The notes: generated by a model from the letters alone, not told the origin. Positions 1 through 11,929 are shown, numbered from the stretch's first letter. The stretch is DNA of 64,000 bases from Pseudeuparius sepicola (GCA_963920635.1 OY987303.1:42593223-42657222), one strand, 5' to 3'. Numbers and translations are program-made.

Positions 1-1332
1 AGGTTCCAGTTGGGTCGGTGATTGGGTTATTTTCAGAAGCTTCTTTTGCGGCTTCAGCTAGCGGTTTTAGTGTTTTCGCTGACGGAAATTCTGCAAAGGG
101 TCCCACTACTCTCAATTCTTGAAGATATCTGGAAACAAGGTTGTGTTGTAGTATATGGGTAGAGATGCAAAATGCTCTATCATTTATATTTTGAACTTTT
201 TCAGCAAGAACGAACGAGCACGAACGAGAATAAATGAGAATAAACAGCGAGATAGGTGTTTCATTAGGTATAGCAAAATGGTTATTTTCAGATGTTAATC
301 AAAATATGCTGTATCTAATAGTTTCTTCAAAAAAATCTGATTTTTCTCAAGTTTTCTGAACACGTTCCTAAAATGCTCAAGTATATTCCCAAAGTGCTTA
401 AAATGCTGAAAATACTCAAATATATAGGTAATACGAATATGATGGAGGAACTTGAATTTCCAGCCAAGCAGTTGGATCTCGGTTAATGTAGATACGAAGT
501 CAGTCAATTTTAGGAATGTGCTGCAGCGTGTCTTTCAACAAAATATTAACCAAAAAGTGAATTTGTGGTTCTAGTTAATTAATTTACGAGGAGGTCGTAT
601 TGTGGGCTTTTTTATGACACCTATGTGAATAAAGAAATTAAGTTCAATTGTTCTTTATTATGAGCGATTGGATTTTGCATTTTTGAATAGATAATTTTTT
701 CTGATTTAAACAATGTGTATTTTTTAAGACCGAGAAAATACTAATTTAAACATGTGCGCAGGGGGGGTTAATGAGTAATATTAAATAATCGTTAATAAAT
801 AAACAGTAATAAACTAATCGGTTGGCTACAACGCTTATTCTAAATTCTGTCTCAAATAGAATCGAGAAATCGAGACATAATATTAGAATAGATGATTAAA
901 AAATATATTTGTACCCAAGGAGAGCCATCATGTAGTCATTACGAATAGCCTTCATTTTTGAACACGACTCTTTCCCGTGGATTGAACACAACATTTGCAA
1001 CCATGCGGCTGCCCTTGTCCTTGACGCACCATCAGAAATTAAAGATGCATATGGTTTGGCCATATACAAAAATAATTGGAACTCCTGGTCTAAAATCTGC
1101 AAACAAATTATTTTGGTTAGAATTTGAATATAGATTCAATGTTCAAATATTAAGACACATCCGTAGTGTTAGGGAAAAAATGGTGGACTTGTGAAAAACA
1201 TAATGTAATAGCAAAATGTTGACAACAACTCTATAGTCGCAGCAATCAGCGTTTTAGAAGCATGACGTTACGTACGTCCCGAGAAAATTTGAATTTAATA
1301 TTTAATTGAAGGTTTCATAAAGATTTGGTCCA
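1..1332. other. AT-rich stretch, nothing recognised
   Basis: I see no convincing coding region, RNA gene or terminal-repeat element here. Short open frames on both strands have no recognisable motif and look like chance. A short G-run lies near 760. Confidence 0.4.
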
Positions 1333-2465
1333 AGAGCCGGTCGCATGATTTCAACTCTCATAAGCTTATAGAATAAGATGTTGTGTAAAATGTAGAGAGT
1401 ATATTTCTTTAATTGAAGCGAGTAGGTTGCCTCAGGTAATATGGGCCCGATCATTGTTATTTAAAGAAGTTGTGGATAATTTTTAATTTTTTAATAGGTA
1501 GAACCGGTCCCACGAACATATTTACTACTTTTTCGCAAAAGTCTTTTGACAAATTCGAAAAGTGCCGTTCTAAAAATCGAAGAAGATGTTAAATTTCTTA
1601 ATTGGGTCTTGTACTTTCCTCCAGTATACCAAAAGAAACCTCGAAAATCCGATATTTAACCAAATTTCCCGACTCCCGATTTCCAAGTTTCGAGAAACGG
1701 GACGGCTGTAGAATTAGCGAAATTGACGGGAAATCCTGAGGACCCGCTCTTAGAAATTGCGCGTTTTTTCTCATTTTTTAATTTTTCGGGGGCACCGAAA
1801 ACATCTGAACCTCACCTGAAAACTTGAGGGAAGCTTTAAAAATTCCGACCCCAGAGCCCCGAGCCGAAATAACTTAGCTGTAGCTTGGCGAAAAAGGGCA
1901 ATTTCTGACAGTTTACGGACTTTGGCTTTTAGGTGACGGGAAATGCCGGCCAATCACGTAAAAAAGATGCGTCCCACCTGTGTTGGTCGTTTTTGTTGCC
2001 GAAAATCCTCGAAAACGAGAAATAATTTACCTGAAAAAGTTTCTTTAAACATCTTGACCCGTTCTCCGGCCATCTCGCCGTACGTCAGATCTCCCGAAAA
2101 ACGGTATATGGCACTGGCTGTATAGCGGGACTTCGCACACAACTCGCGTCCCCGAGGTCCAGACTTGCCCCCGTCTTTCGCGCCGTATTTAACTGCGGAG
2201 GATTTTCGGGGCCCCGAATATACGCCTATTGGATTTCTATAGGACCAAGGGACCCTTTTTTTATTTTTGCTCCATGGGTCTTCTTTCCTATTTTGTTCTA
2301 TAATCATATGCCTAAAAATTGACCGCAACTTCTTTAAATAACGATGATCGGACACATATAAATTGAGGCAACCTACTCGCTTCAAGTAAAGAAATATACT
2401 CTCTACATTTTACAAAACATCTTATTCTATAAGCTTATGAGAGTTGAAATCATGCAGCCGGCTCT
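1333..2465. mobile_element. TIR DNA transposon, non-coding, family A
   Basis: The two ends are inverted copies of about 150-170 bp. The left starts AGAGCCGGTCGCATGATTTC near 1333 and its mirror ends near 2465. The arms run to about 1490 and from about 2310. The interior has no meaningful reading frame. The same terminal family bounds the 5.6-kb element at 42829-48421, and part of the interior (about 1600-1720) recurs diverged at 7490-7570. I see no clear target duplication, so the superfamily is unassigned. Confidence 0.75.
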
Positions 2466-3382
2466 CGTACTAATTATTTCAAGTCTTTCATCTAAAGTAT
2501 ATCCCATTTTAATTTCTGAGTTTTAAACTGCTTTGAAGCACGTAGTGAATACGACAATTTATCCTTAGAATGTACCCCAAAGAAAAAAACAAAAAACATT
2601 TTACCTTTAAAAAAATGTAGGTACAAGGTGAGCAAAAAACACAGCAATTACTGTAAATTTTAATGATAGAATAAAGTCATGAAATTGAAATTTCGAAAAT
2701 TTGGAACACGATAAATTAATTGACAGATATTTCGTCGATTAGTAATTTCTGTCTTATCGGGGGACATTTTGTCTTCCAAATCGACCATTCATTTTACTGT
2801 TTTCCTACACCATTAACTAGAGAATTTGATGCCCTACAAAATGACGTGTTATACAGGCTGTTCCAAATTAAGTCGGCACTATTGGTAACTTTTTTGTTAT
2901 TAAAGATAGACCATAGGTTGAATTGGGAAAGAATTATATTTTTTACGATGATTTTTATGGTGAAAAAAAATGAACATCGGGTTTACAAGATATTGCCAAA
3001 AATGTACTTCTTTTAAAATGGAACACCCTGCATATTATTTTGCAGTGCGCAGCACAATTTAATTCTGCACAAAAAATCCTTATAACTTTTTCATGTAAAT
3101 AAAAAAACTAGGCATATATTTTGATATTTTACTATAACAGTTGTATAAGAAGTACAAACGTCAAACTCTGTCAAATTTAAACACTGTTTAGGCTTTCTAA
3201 AATGCGTTTTACGCATTTAGAGAAATGCGATGTGCTAGAGAGTTATCTTGTCTGTAGCAAAAAATGTGAGCGGGCGCTGGAGAGGTACCAAGTGTTATTT
3301 CCTGACAGGTATGTTCTAGGCCGCCGATACTTTTTAATGTTATCCGTCTATTCAGGCAAAATGAATTAGTTTTCTCCAAAAA

Positions 3383-4541
3383 ATGGACGAAGAAAATGTA
3401 ATCAACGAAGATACTGAAATTGATGTTCTAGCTTACTTTGAATCGTTTCGTAATAAATCGATTAGAGATCTGCAGAGAGAAATTCGTCTTCCGTTAGACA
3501 CAATTTTTCGTATTCTCAAGAAATTCAAATTTGTTCCGTCCAAGTATAGGCCTGTTCAAAAGCTTCACATTGGTGATCACGGAAGAAGGCTACAATTTTG
3601 TCAGTGGCTTATGGATAATCCATCTTTGGAGTGACAAATCTAAGTTTTCAGAGAATGTTTAAAGGGGGGTTGCCAACAGAGAAAGTGAGGTTAGATGTCG
3701 TATTTTTTTAAGTTGTATAGCATAAAATCTAATAACATTTTACCTGGCAAAAATTTATTACAAACATCTCTGTCTTCATTTTAATCTTAAAAGCATATGC
3801 ACTGGAATTATTATTTTTCCCAAGGTTTTCAGAACCTATAAAACAAACACTGCTTGTAAGATCTTATGATTGAAGACAGAGATGTTTGTACTAAATTTTT
3901 GCCAGGTAAAATGTTATTAGATTTTATGCTATACAACTTAAAAAATAAGAAATCTAACGTCACTTTCTCTGTCGGCAACCCCCGCTTAAAGAAAAAAGCA
4001 TCACTATTGGAGCAGAGAAAATTTATGTCTAACAGATCCGCGAAATCCGCAGAGGCGTTTTAGTATTAATGTGTGGTGTGACATCATTAACTTAAGAATT
4101 GTGAGGCCAGTATTTTATGAAGAAACATTAACTGGTCAACGATGCATCGAAATGTTACAAGGTATTTTAGATGACTTTTTGGATAACGTACATTTAGAAG
4201 ACCGACAACAAATTTTCTTTCAACAAGACGGGGCTCCGGCTCACAATTTGAGGGAAGTTTATCATATCTTACAATTATTATACTTTGGAGACAGAGTGAT
4301 AGCCACTCACGGACCTATTCGATGGGCGGCGCGATCTCCAGATATTACCCCGCTAGATGTTTTTCTATGGGGTGCTATGAAAGATGAAATTTACAAAATA
4401 AAATATGCCGACCTAGATGAACTGATGGAAACTATCAGAAACTTCTTTAATAATCTGGATGGACAACTGTTATTAAAAACTACCAGAAATGTTAGAAAAC
4501 GTGCTCAGAAGTGTATTGAGCAAGGAGGGAGGTATTTTTGA
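3383..4541 (+). pseudogene. Tc1/mariner-type transposase, interrupted by a MITE
   Basis: The first part (3383 to about 3658) encodes an N-terminal helix-turn-helix region including SIRDLQREIRLP and a linker ending in FCQWLMDN. Coding resumes after the MITE near 4010 and is open in one frame from 4071 to 4541. It contains FFQQDGAPAHN, with the second catalytic Asp, and RSPDITPLDVFLWG, which are standard landmarks of the IS630-Tc1-mariner DDE/D fold. The last part, to EQGGRYF, is a normal C-terminus. The pieces lie in different frames. A cut-and-paste transposase in origin; this copy is inactive. Confidence 0.85.
3664..3985. mobile_element. 322-bp hairpin MITE with TTAAA flanks inside the transposase
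   Basis: Inverted arms of roughly 125 bp (about 3665-3790 and 3860-3985) start with GGGGGTTGCC-type tips. The sequence TTAAA stands on both sides (3659-3663 and 3986-3990), fitting a TTAA-type duplication as made by piggyBac or Kolobok-like elements. It splits the transposase reading frame and is non-coding; the open frame at 3866-4063 is an arm artefact. Confidence 0.8.
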
Positions 4542-5071
4542 ACACTTACTGTAATTTTAATATTTTATGTTAAAAATAGAACATTAGCCTTTAATTTGTT
4601 GTTCCATTGAGCTTTGTATTGGCGTATTTATAAGACTTCTCACGGCTTTAGCTTCATGTACTGGAAAACAGATGGCGCTGATGGCTAACAATGTATTTTG
4701 CATTGAATTTTGTCTCCTGAAAGCGTAAGGTGAGCTAAAAAGGTGTTAGACGTGAAAGCCGCAGTCTTTATTAATACTTCAGTCAAGGCTTGTATTTTTT
4801 ATCGTTAATAACAAATTCACAGGGTACTCTGTTTAGTTTTTACTCTGCCTAGTTTTTGATTTGCATGAATAAGTTACAAAGATTTTTTGTGCAGAATTAA
4901 ATTGTGTTTCAATCTGCAAAATAATAAGTATTAAAAAAAAGTAGATTCTTGGTAATATCTCGTAAACGCGATGTTCATTTTTTCTGTTTTCACCATGGTA
5001 ATCAGCGCAAAAAAATACAAAACTTTCCCAAATCAACCTATGGTCTATCTTCAATAATAAAAAAGTTATCC

Positions 5072-5120
5072 CGAACCCGGGACTCCTACAGTAGGAGTCC
5101 CGGGTTCGAGTCCCGGCTGG
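5072..5120 (+). repeat. Perfect 18-bp-arm palindrome with tRNA T-arm-like sequence
   Basis: Bases 5072-5089 and 5091-5108 are exact inverted copies around one central A. The right side continues as GGGTTCGAGTCCCGG, which has the stem and TTCGA loop of a tRNA T-arm and resembles an internal B box. No matching 5' tRNA half, anticodon arm or CCA end can be built, so I do not call a tRNA gene. It abuts the truncated right end of the mariner element. It may be a tRNA- or SINE-derived scrap duplicated in inverted order. Confidence 0.6.
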
Positions 5121-5690
5121 ACTGCATTTTTTTCAATTGATATCCTTTACCTGATATGCCACTAAACATCCTTTATTATTAAACATGACATTAGTCAAAA
5201 TAGTGAAATGGCGGGAGGGGGGTGCTGCTTAGGGGGTGAAACTGTTTTTTTTTTTGCGATTTTCGGCGAAACGTGACCTCCTAGCGGAAAATCTCTATTA
5301 AAAAATCTAAAACTTTTAAGTATAATATAAGGCATTTTTCAACATAACCTCATGTTTTTTCGATTTAAATATTTTGCCCATGATCATTTTAACCGTTGAA
5401 ATATCCACTTTAAAATGTTATATAGATATATGTTTATGGTCTATTTTTCTTGAAACCGTTTAAACTCGCAAAAAACCAACCGCAACCCCAAAGGCGTAAG
5501 TAAATTATTTGTCACCGTTAGGTTGCCCTTACGTTGCCTGTCTAATCTTACAACCCGCCCCACCAACATTGACCATCTTTTCGAGAAAGTCTTTTGCTGA
5601 CCTAAAAGGTTTTATGTTTATAACGTTTATGAATGATTTATTTGCAAAGTTTCTGTAAAAACAACCACATTAGGTGTGTTTAACAAAAGC
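5121..5690. other. Spacer, nothing recognised
   Basis: AT-rich with a T-run near 5246-5256. No open frame with motifs and no inverted ends are seen. Confidence 0.35.
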
Positions 5691-5695
5691 GTTTT

Positions 5696-5926
5696 GTGAG
5701 CTACTATGCAGTAATAATAGTAGGTAACAACAGCAACAAGATTTTTGTTCGATTACCACCTGGACCCGAGAGGAGAAAATTATGGTTTGATGCAGGTCAC
5801 TGTCATGAACCTTCTTCCAAAGTCATAATGTATTATTGTTGTAAAGATCATTTTGATGTACGGCACATAAATAAAAAGCCGTGTTTTCTTGTGTGGTTGG
5901 GTACCTATGTAACCACGGGAGGATAG
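5696..5926 (+). pseudogene. Degraded THAP-type zinc-finger fragment
   Basis: The translation keeps the middle and end of a THAP (C2CH) DNA-binding module: a KIFVRLPPGPERRKLW segment followed by YYCCKDHFD, the C..H ligand pair. The expected first Cys pair is lost; the matching region reads YYAVIIVGNN. No ATG is present in frame, and the frame ends shortly after the module. THAP modules occur in P-element-type transposases and in host regulators, and nothing here decides between them. Function is almost certainly lost. Confidence 0.5.
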
Positions 5927-6420
5927 TTACAACGTGTGATTTTTTGGAATTCTGGCGGTTTTCGCGAAAAATAGTGTCTCTGATCCGTTCTGTCAGGGAA
6001 CAATATTGTAATGCCTTTTGGAGATTTGAGATTTCGATCACAAATATGTGGTTTTCTGTGCATTATTAATGTAAAAAACTGTGCTATTTTCATTCAGGGT
6101 ACACTTCTTTACGTATTGTATGATGTGTATTATTGTAGAATTTTACAAGCCATACATAAATAATATTTCAGTAGTGTATGACGAAGTTTCTCTTTTATTA
6201 GAAAAAAAATTAATTAATATACCTAATGTGTCAACGAGTGTGTTACATAGATACATAAGATACTTCAGCACTAGAATCGTGGTGAGACCAAAGTATTGTG
6301 ACCATTTATCTTGTAACTGAAAAAACAATAAGTGCATTAGCCCTCGCATGGTTCTACTGAGGGTTCGACGGAAAAAGTGTCCAGTAATGGTTTAAACAAT
6401 ATTCAACATTCTGATATAAA
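5927..6420. other. Spacer with one unrecognised short open frame
   Basis: A plus-strand frame at 6081-6320 (79 codons, no recognised motif) could be a decayed continuation of the THAP-bearing element, but I cannot show this. Nothing else stands out. Confidence 0.3.
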
Positions 6421-6725
6421 ATAGTTATTTATGTACGGTTGGCGTCAGGCGAAACCGAACGCTAAAAATTAATTTGCTTGGAATATTTGGATTCTGTTCT
6501 AATATTTGGCAAAGTCGCGTTCGTCGGACGCTTCTTCCCTCCGTCTGAGCTTGAATCCCTTGTTTATTGAATGGATTTTGGGTATTATTACCCCAAAAGT
6601 ATCTAGAAAATGGCTTTACGTCGTTCGGTTTCGTCTGACGCCAACTGTACCAAGGCACTCAAGTTCAACTTTTTACGACTCATGTGGAATTTAGTTGCCG
6701 AGGCCTCTGGCCGAGGCAAATAAAC
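6421..6725. mobile_element. Partial palindromic MITE (outer), interrupted
   Basis: The flanks of the inner MITE match the left half of the complete palindromic MITE at 50645-50775: a TTATTTATGTAC edge, then after the insertion a segment around CTCATGTGGAATTTAG and the centre GCCGAGGCCTCTGG. The right arm is lost soon after the centre. The complete paralogue supplies the uninterrupted sequence. Confidence 0.75.
6437..6645. mobile_element. 209-bp MITE inserted in another MITE, TSD TGTAC
   Basis: The ends are inverted copies of about 24 bp (GTTGGCGTCAGGCGAAACCG at left, mirrored at right with one change). TGTAC occurs on both sides (6432-6436 and 6646-6650), while the paralogue at 50645 has it once, so this is a real insertion. 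Non-coding; superfamily not assigned. Confidence 0.85.
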
Positions 6726-7440
6726 CACATATAATTAATAACTAGACCCAATAAAATAAGTGATAAGTTCAGCGACATAAACTTCGGCTGCAGTATGTAT
6801 GGATCTCGGCCAATAATCTTGGTTTCTAGATCATATAACCTATTCACACTAGGTACTTTCAAAATCACCATACCTAGTACATACTTGACTCCAAAACCAA
6901 GTTCCAAACACTTCATAACTAATACGTTAAGGCTAATTTTCCAGGTCTTCTGGGCAGATTTTCAAACATAATTTATGTTGTTATAACTCTAAAGTAAAAT
7001 AATTGTTATTGCTTATTGCTATAAATCTGTTCTTGCAAACTCGTCAGAAAACCAACAAAATGCCGATTTTCTGACTTGTATATTTCGTTTGCTTGCCCCT
7101 TATCAGATTTTGAGGTTATGTCACCTGCTTCAAATGGCAGTTGATTAAATGGTCTTTGTTAACGATTCTCGGAAAAAGTTAACCTAAAAAAATAAACTAA
7201 ACATTTAAAATCTTCTTCTCGCCAAACCACAAAACATAATCGATGATCAGTTGATTGATTATTGAACACTTACCAATTTGCTTTCGGCAATATTCGGTCC
7301 TACATAATGACGTAATTTTACATTCAGCTCTCGGAAATTCAAATTTTATCTTCAAATTATTGGTTTTGGAAAGAATTAAAAGAACAACGACGCCTATATT
7401 ATATGTGGACATATTTATTAGTCATGGTCCTTTGTCCTTT
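6726..7440. other. Spacer, nothing recognised
   Basis: AT-rich, with short frames on both strands but no motifs and no repeat ends that I can pair. Confidence 0.3.
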
Positions 7441-7860
7441 CTAACACCGCTGCTGTTTTGAAAATTTGGTAGAGAGAAGGAAACAACCTTATTGATGGGT
7501 CTTTTACTTTCCTCCAGTAGGTACCGAAAGAAACCTCGAAAATTTGATATCCACGAAAATTTCCCGACTCTCGGTTTTAGACTTCGGACCTCCGGAACTA
7601 CTCTCGAAAATTTGTTTTTTTTTCTTATTTCTCGGTTTTTCGGAGACGCCGGAAGCATTCGAACTTCACCTGAAGACTTGGGGGAAACCCCAGAGCCCCG
7701 AGCCGAAATAACGTTCACGTTCGACAAAAAGGACAATTTCTCACAATCTCGCGACATCATCGGAATAATTTTTAGGTAGAGAACGACACATAAACACGAT
7801 CTGATTTCTCCCGGGAAAAAACTTGATGTCTCCCGAAATCCCCTCTTTAAAAATCCGAAA
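7441..7860. repeat. Diverged partial copy of family A interior
   Basis: The segment TACTTTCCTCCAGTA and following AAGAAACCTCGAAAAT match 1610-1650 closely. Similarity continues through the CCCGACTC...CGG stretch and the CCCCAGAGCCCCGAGCCGAA block (compare 1848-1868). No terminal repeats are visible here, so it is an internal fragment. The open frames across it on both strands are repeat artefacts. Confidence 0.65.
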
Positions 7861-8556
7861 AAGTCTTAATCAGACCTTGCTTCCTGATGCCAAATGCGTA
7901 ACCCAAAATCCCTATTTGATTTTTTTCGTCGCGCTCAGTTTTCAGTGACCACTGAACCACCCGAATTTACATTCGCATCTGGAGGATCTAAACCATCATT
8001 CTTCGCATCGTATTTAAGTAATTTTAAACCGCTTCAAGAAAAATAAACATATACATTGGGTCTACTTTTAAGTGTATGTAAATCGATAAAAAAATATTTT
8101 TAACTCGTGAACTCGTGAATTTTGTGCTTCTGTACAAACATTCCTAAAGCACAAGATACGTGGAATCCAATGGTGCTACTACATTTTTTTATCAAGTCAA
8201 GGTTAAGAGTTACCGATTAAAAAAAATTAATGGAACATCCTGTATATTTTTGCATTTTTGATAGAGCAAAAAAATTAATATTCCAAAAATATATAACACT
8301 TAATGATTTGCTTAAGTAGTTATCAATTATTACTAATAGCTTTTAATGATTTCATGTGTATAATTGGAAGCGCGCCCTTTTAACAAGTAGACTTTGGACG
8401 GTGAGGCAATGAAACAACCGTGAACATGTGTTTTTTGTTATCTCTCAAATTTTCAGTTAAGCTGTTTTGGCAGTGTAAAGATTTTTTGAAATTTGTTAAA
8501 ATGGCCGCTGTGACGTCATCGATATTATTTTCCAGAAACATACAATTTTTTCCCTA
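7861..8556. other. Spacer and target sequence of the next element
   Basis: No genes seen. Bases about 8496-8556, including GGCCGCTGTGACGTCATCG, recur inverted at about 13755-13825, showing that this was part of a dispersed repeat before the 8557 element landed in it. Confidence 0.5.
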
Positions 8557-9069
8557 TATGTTGAAAGTCCTTATCATTCTCAACAACTTTTGTAGGAAAA
8601 GATTTTCTGTATCTTCTATTGTTCAAAATCTACAGGGAAACATATGTAAAAAACATGTAATTTTTTTTCTAATCATTTTCCCAAATCTAGCTAGCCAGGG
8701 AAACATTTGATAGCCAGAAATTATTGAAGAGTATGTTAGGGTGCCTTGCGCATCCTTAAATGTATTAAACTGGAATATTTTTTAAATTTTTGAATTATTG
8801 TGCCTGTTACTCTAGAGCATATAAAACAACCAGCAGTATCACTCCCCATGGCGGGAAAATTCTGCCCACCTGTTCGCGCAGCCGCCATTTGGGAATAGAT
8901 TCTGTCAAATGGATGCAGTGTCGGGGCGATTGGGCAGTTATTTTTTGGCTGTATGAGAGATATTACAGTGCCGTGGAGTGTGCTTTTTTGTAAATTGTGC
9001 TTTGTGCTAGTATCTTTAAATAAAGAATCCCAGGAAGGAGTCAAAGCTGCTTGTGCTTACCACACACTA

Positions 9070-9794
9070 TACAGGGTGTTCGAAAAATAGACGGAGATAT
9101 TTTAGAGGGTGAGTCCCTGTTAAGAAATATGAAAAAAAGTTTCTATAAACATGGGTCCGGAAATGCAGAGTTTTCAAGATACAGGATGTTAAATAAAAAA
9201 AATAAAACATGAAATTATTAATGTCTTAAAAATTATTTACTCGATTCTGTTGAAATTTGGCAATGTTATTTGTTGTATTAAGAGGCTAATTTCGCCCTAA
9301 CTAGATTAAATTTATTAAGTCCAGTGGCGTCCCGGGGGGCACCTTAGCGAATATTATTATCAAAAAAATGTACGCCACTACCTTTTTTGTAACTTTAATA
9401 TTTTTTGTTTGATTAAGCATCTAAAAATACATCTTCTTTCCCTCTTGTATTGTTTTCCTATCTCACTTCGTTTTCGAGAAAAAAAAATAAAAACCGTTTT
9501 ATTGCATGTCACTGGACAAAATTGGTTGTAGTGTACTTTATGTTATGATATTGGAAAAGTTGCAATAACACTCTTTCCTAGAAATGCTTTTGATTATTTG
9601 TTTTCCAAGGCACTTGTGATTTTTTTTGCAAAAATTGATAAACCAATTTTGTCCAGTGACATGCAATATATTTAACATCCTGTATCTTGAAAACTCTGCA
9701 TTTCCGGACCCATGTTTATAGAAACTTTTTTTCATATTTCTTAACAGGGAATCACCCTCTAAAATATCTCCGTCTATTTTTCGAACACCCTGTA
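9070..9794. mobile_element. 725-bp mariner-type MITE, TA duplication
   Basis: Near-perfect TIRs of about 128 bp begin TACAGGGTGTTCGAAAAATA and are mirrored at 9667-9794. TA flanks both sides (9068-9069, 9795-9796). There is no transposase. It lies inside the 8557-10203 element and holds another hairpin (9499-9667). Confidence 0.85.
9499..9667. repeat. Inner hairpin within the MITE
   Basis: The segment ATTGCATGTCACTGGACAAA near 9501 and its mirror near 9645-9667 are exact inverted copies of about 27 bp around a ~115-bp loop. This is a third level of nesting and may be a further small inserted element. Confidence 0.6.
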
Positions 9795-10203
9795 TACTTT
9801 ACTAATAGTACTCTGTATTTCTGAATTGATTTTCCCGACTACACCTCTGATTTCTATTCCCCCAATATGGCTCAAGGTCATTGAATTTGCGGATGATTTC
9901 TCAAGAGTAAGTGTTACTGCTGGTTGTTTTATATGCTCTGCTGTTACTTACTTGTTTGCTATTATTGTTACAAAATTTTTTTTTAGAAATATTCCAGTTG
10001 AATAAATTTAAGGGTGCGCAAGGCACCCTAATATACTCTTCAATAATTTATGACTATCGATTGTTTCCATGGCTAGCTATATTTGGAAAAATGATTAGAA
10101 AAAATCATTTTTTTTACATATTTGACCCTGCAAATTTTGAACAATAAAAGATACAGAAAATCTTTTCTTATAAAAGTTGTTGAGAATGATGGTACTTTCA
10201 ATA

Positions 10204-11929
10204 TACAGGGTGTAACTTTGATAAGTACAGAAATTTTAAGGGCAGGTCGGGAAAAATGCACTTGTTACGCCTATGCAATTAAAATTTTTCTAAAGTGCAT
10301 ATTAACGTCAGAAATAATTTTTTTAAAACGCTATTAAAACCCCTTTTTCCGACGCTACGGCCATGGGTCCTTGACCTTGCCGGGACCAGCTGGAACTGAG
10401 GCCGGTTCCGGCGGATCCCCCCCAATTCCGCCGTGCAGCGTTGTCAGACGTATAGCTCTTTCACAGTATTTCAGGAATAGTCTTTCAACTAGTTTTTGAA
10501 CAAATCTTTAATGGTTCTTTTAGCGAATAGCATGCAAAAAAACTACCTTTCGGATGCCTGGATGATTTTCCTTGCGGGTGTCGTACTCCTTTCTTATGTT
10601 ATCCAAAAATCCTCTCGAAAATCACAAGAAGCACTAGGTAACTGGTTGCCAGTCGAGGCTTTTTCGCAGTATTTGAAGAATATTGACGCAACCATGTATC
10701 ATTTGGTGTATGTGGAGATTAAATAAATAAATAAATAATTTTTGGACAACTCCTTAAAGGTTCTTTTAGCGAATAGCTCGACGAATAGCATGAAAAAGCC
10801 TACCTTTGAGATGCATCGATTATTTTTACTATTTTCTTGTGTTTAGATACTATCCAAAAATCTTCACAAAATCACATAAAGCACTAAGTACCTACCTAAC
10901 TAGTGGCACTGTTTTTATACGATGGTCGCGAAGGTATAACACTTCATAGTCTCTTTTTACGGAAATACGAACAAAACACTTGTTTTTTTTTTCACTGCAC
11001 ACTTAAAGCGGCGCGATGCCAAATATTAGGGACGTCTCGGTTTCCCTCAGCTGATTTATTCCAACGGGGACTCGACTAGGTGGATTGTACAATTAGATCC
11101 ATACCGTATGCGTCTAATAAAACCCGAATTTTCGCGAACCCTTGAAGCTGCTTCTTTTATCCTCGCGCGTAATTGGGGTAGGTACCTAGTAGGAACCTAT
11201 CTAGCACTGTTTTCATACGAAGGCCGCGAACGTTTAACACTGCATTTCTTAACGGCAATATGAAAAAATCACTTGTTATTTCACTGCAAATTCGTAGCGG
11301 CAATTGCAACAGGTTTGGACATCACTGCTGGTCCAAAAAAATGGCGAACGGATCTGGAAAAATGTACAGAAGCAGGTTCAGTTCCGACGACAGTTCGTAA
11401 AACAAAGCAAAGTAACGGAACAATATCGGTTAGCGAGACGCGACGTTTGCATACGCGTCCACGTTTTGGAAACAGAATTGTTATACCACAGAATAGCCAC
11501 ACGTAAGGCATTCTGTATAATAATAAATTGCTTGTTGAAGCTGGCGCTCCCAAAAATTACAGGCGGACGCGGATCGATATCAATCAGCTGTTAAATCCCA
11601 AAATCGGACGGACGATCTTCGACTAGCGCGTCGGCTACGGCGCGGCGGTACGGTGACGGAGACGGCGTACGTGCGCACAAGCTTTCCCCCATACCATTCA
11701 ATACCACTATTCGGTGTTGCCGTTTATGCCGACATGTCCCCAAACTGACTTAAAGTCCCTTAAATCCGATTTTTGATTTTCGCGGATTTATACGGGGTTT
11801 CATTCGTTATAAGTTAATCTACTATCTCGTATAATTATTACGCACAAAAACGGGTAAATCCATGTAAAAATCCACTACACAATTAAATTTATACGGAATT
11901 AAATTACTAAATCAGGTAAATTTTCAGCA
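10204..11929. other. Non-coding, with two pairs of diverged direct duplications
   Basis: GGTTCTTTTAGCGAATAGC occurs near 10511 and near 10759, and the following ~140 bp stay alignable. A second pair, around GGCACTGTTTTTATACGATG near 10914 and its relative near 11200, runs about 100 bp. Bases 11478-11520 (ACCACAGAATAGCC ... ATTCTGTATA) have a relative at 26245-26310, suggesting a small dispersed palindrome. No gene is supported. Confidence 0.45.

Larger units (their letters stand above)
2852..5070 (+). mobile_element. Tc1/mariner-like transposon with long TIRs, right tip lost
   Basis: Subterminal inverted repeats of more than 200 bp (about 2889-3125 and 4850-5070) flank a broken transposase. 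The left end begins TACAGGCTGTTCCAAATTAA, the tip style common to arthropod Tc1/mariner relatives. The right arm stops about 33 bp short of the matching tip and runs straight into the palindrome at 5072-5108. A hairpin MITE (3664-3985) is inserted in the transposase, so this copy cannot be autonomous. Confidence 0.8.
8557..10203. mobile_element. TIR element with ~235-bp arms, carrying a nested MITE
   Basis: Arms at about 8557-8796 and 9979-10203 are inverted copies, with outer tips TATGTTGAAAG and CTTTCAATA and a shared GCGCAAGGCACCCTAA segment at the inner ends. The flanks (CCCTA / TACAGGGTG) are consistent with insertion at TA. A site at about 13695-13830 joins sequence like both flanks without the element. 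The part between the arms holds the 9070-9794 MITE and no gene. Confidence 0.75.

Noticed and set aside
2720..3016. 98-codon plus-strand frame
   Set aside because: It crosses the left end of the mariner element, has no motif and is chance.
5091..5120. A tRNA gene
   Set aside because: Only a T-arm-like piece exists. There is no D arm, anticodon arm or acceptor pairing, and its 5' side is the inverted copy of the same piece.
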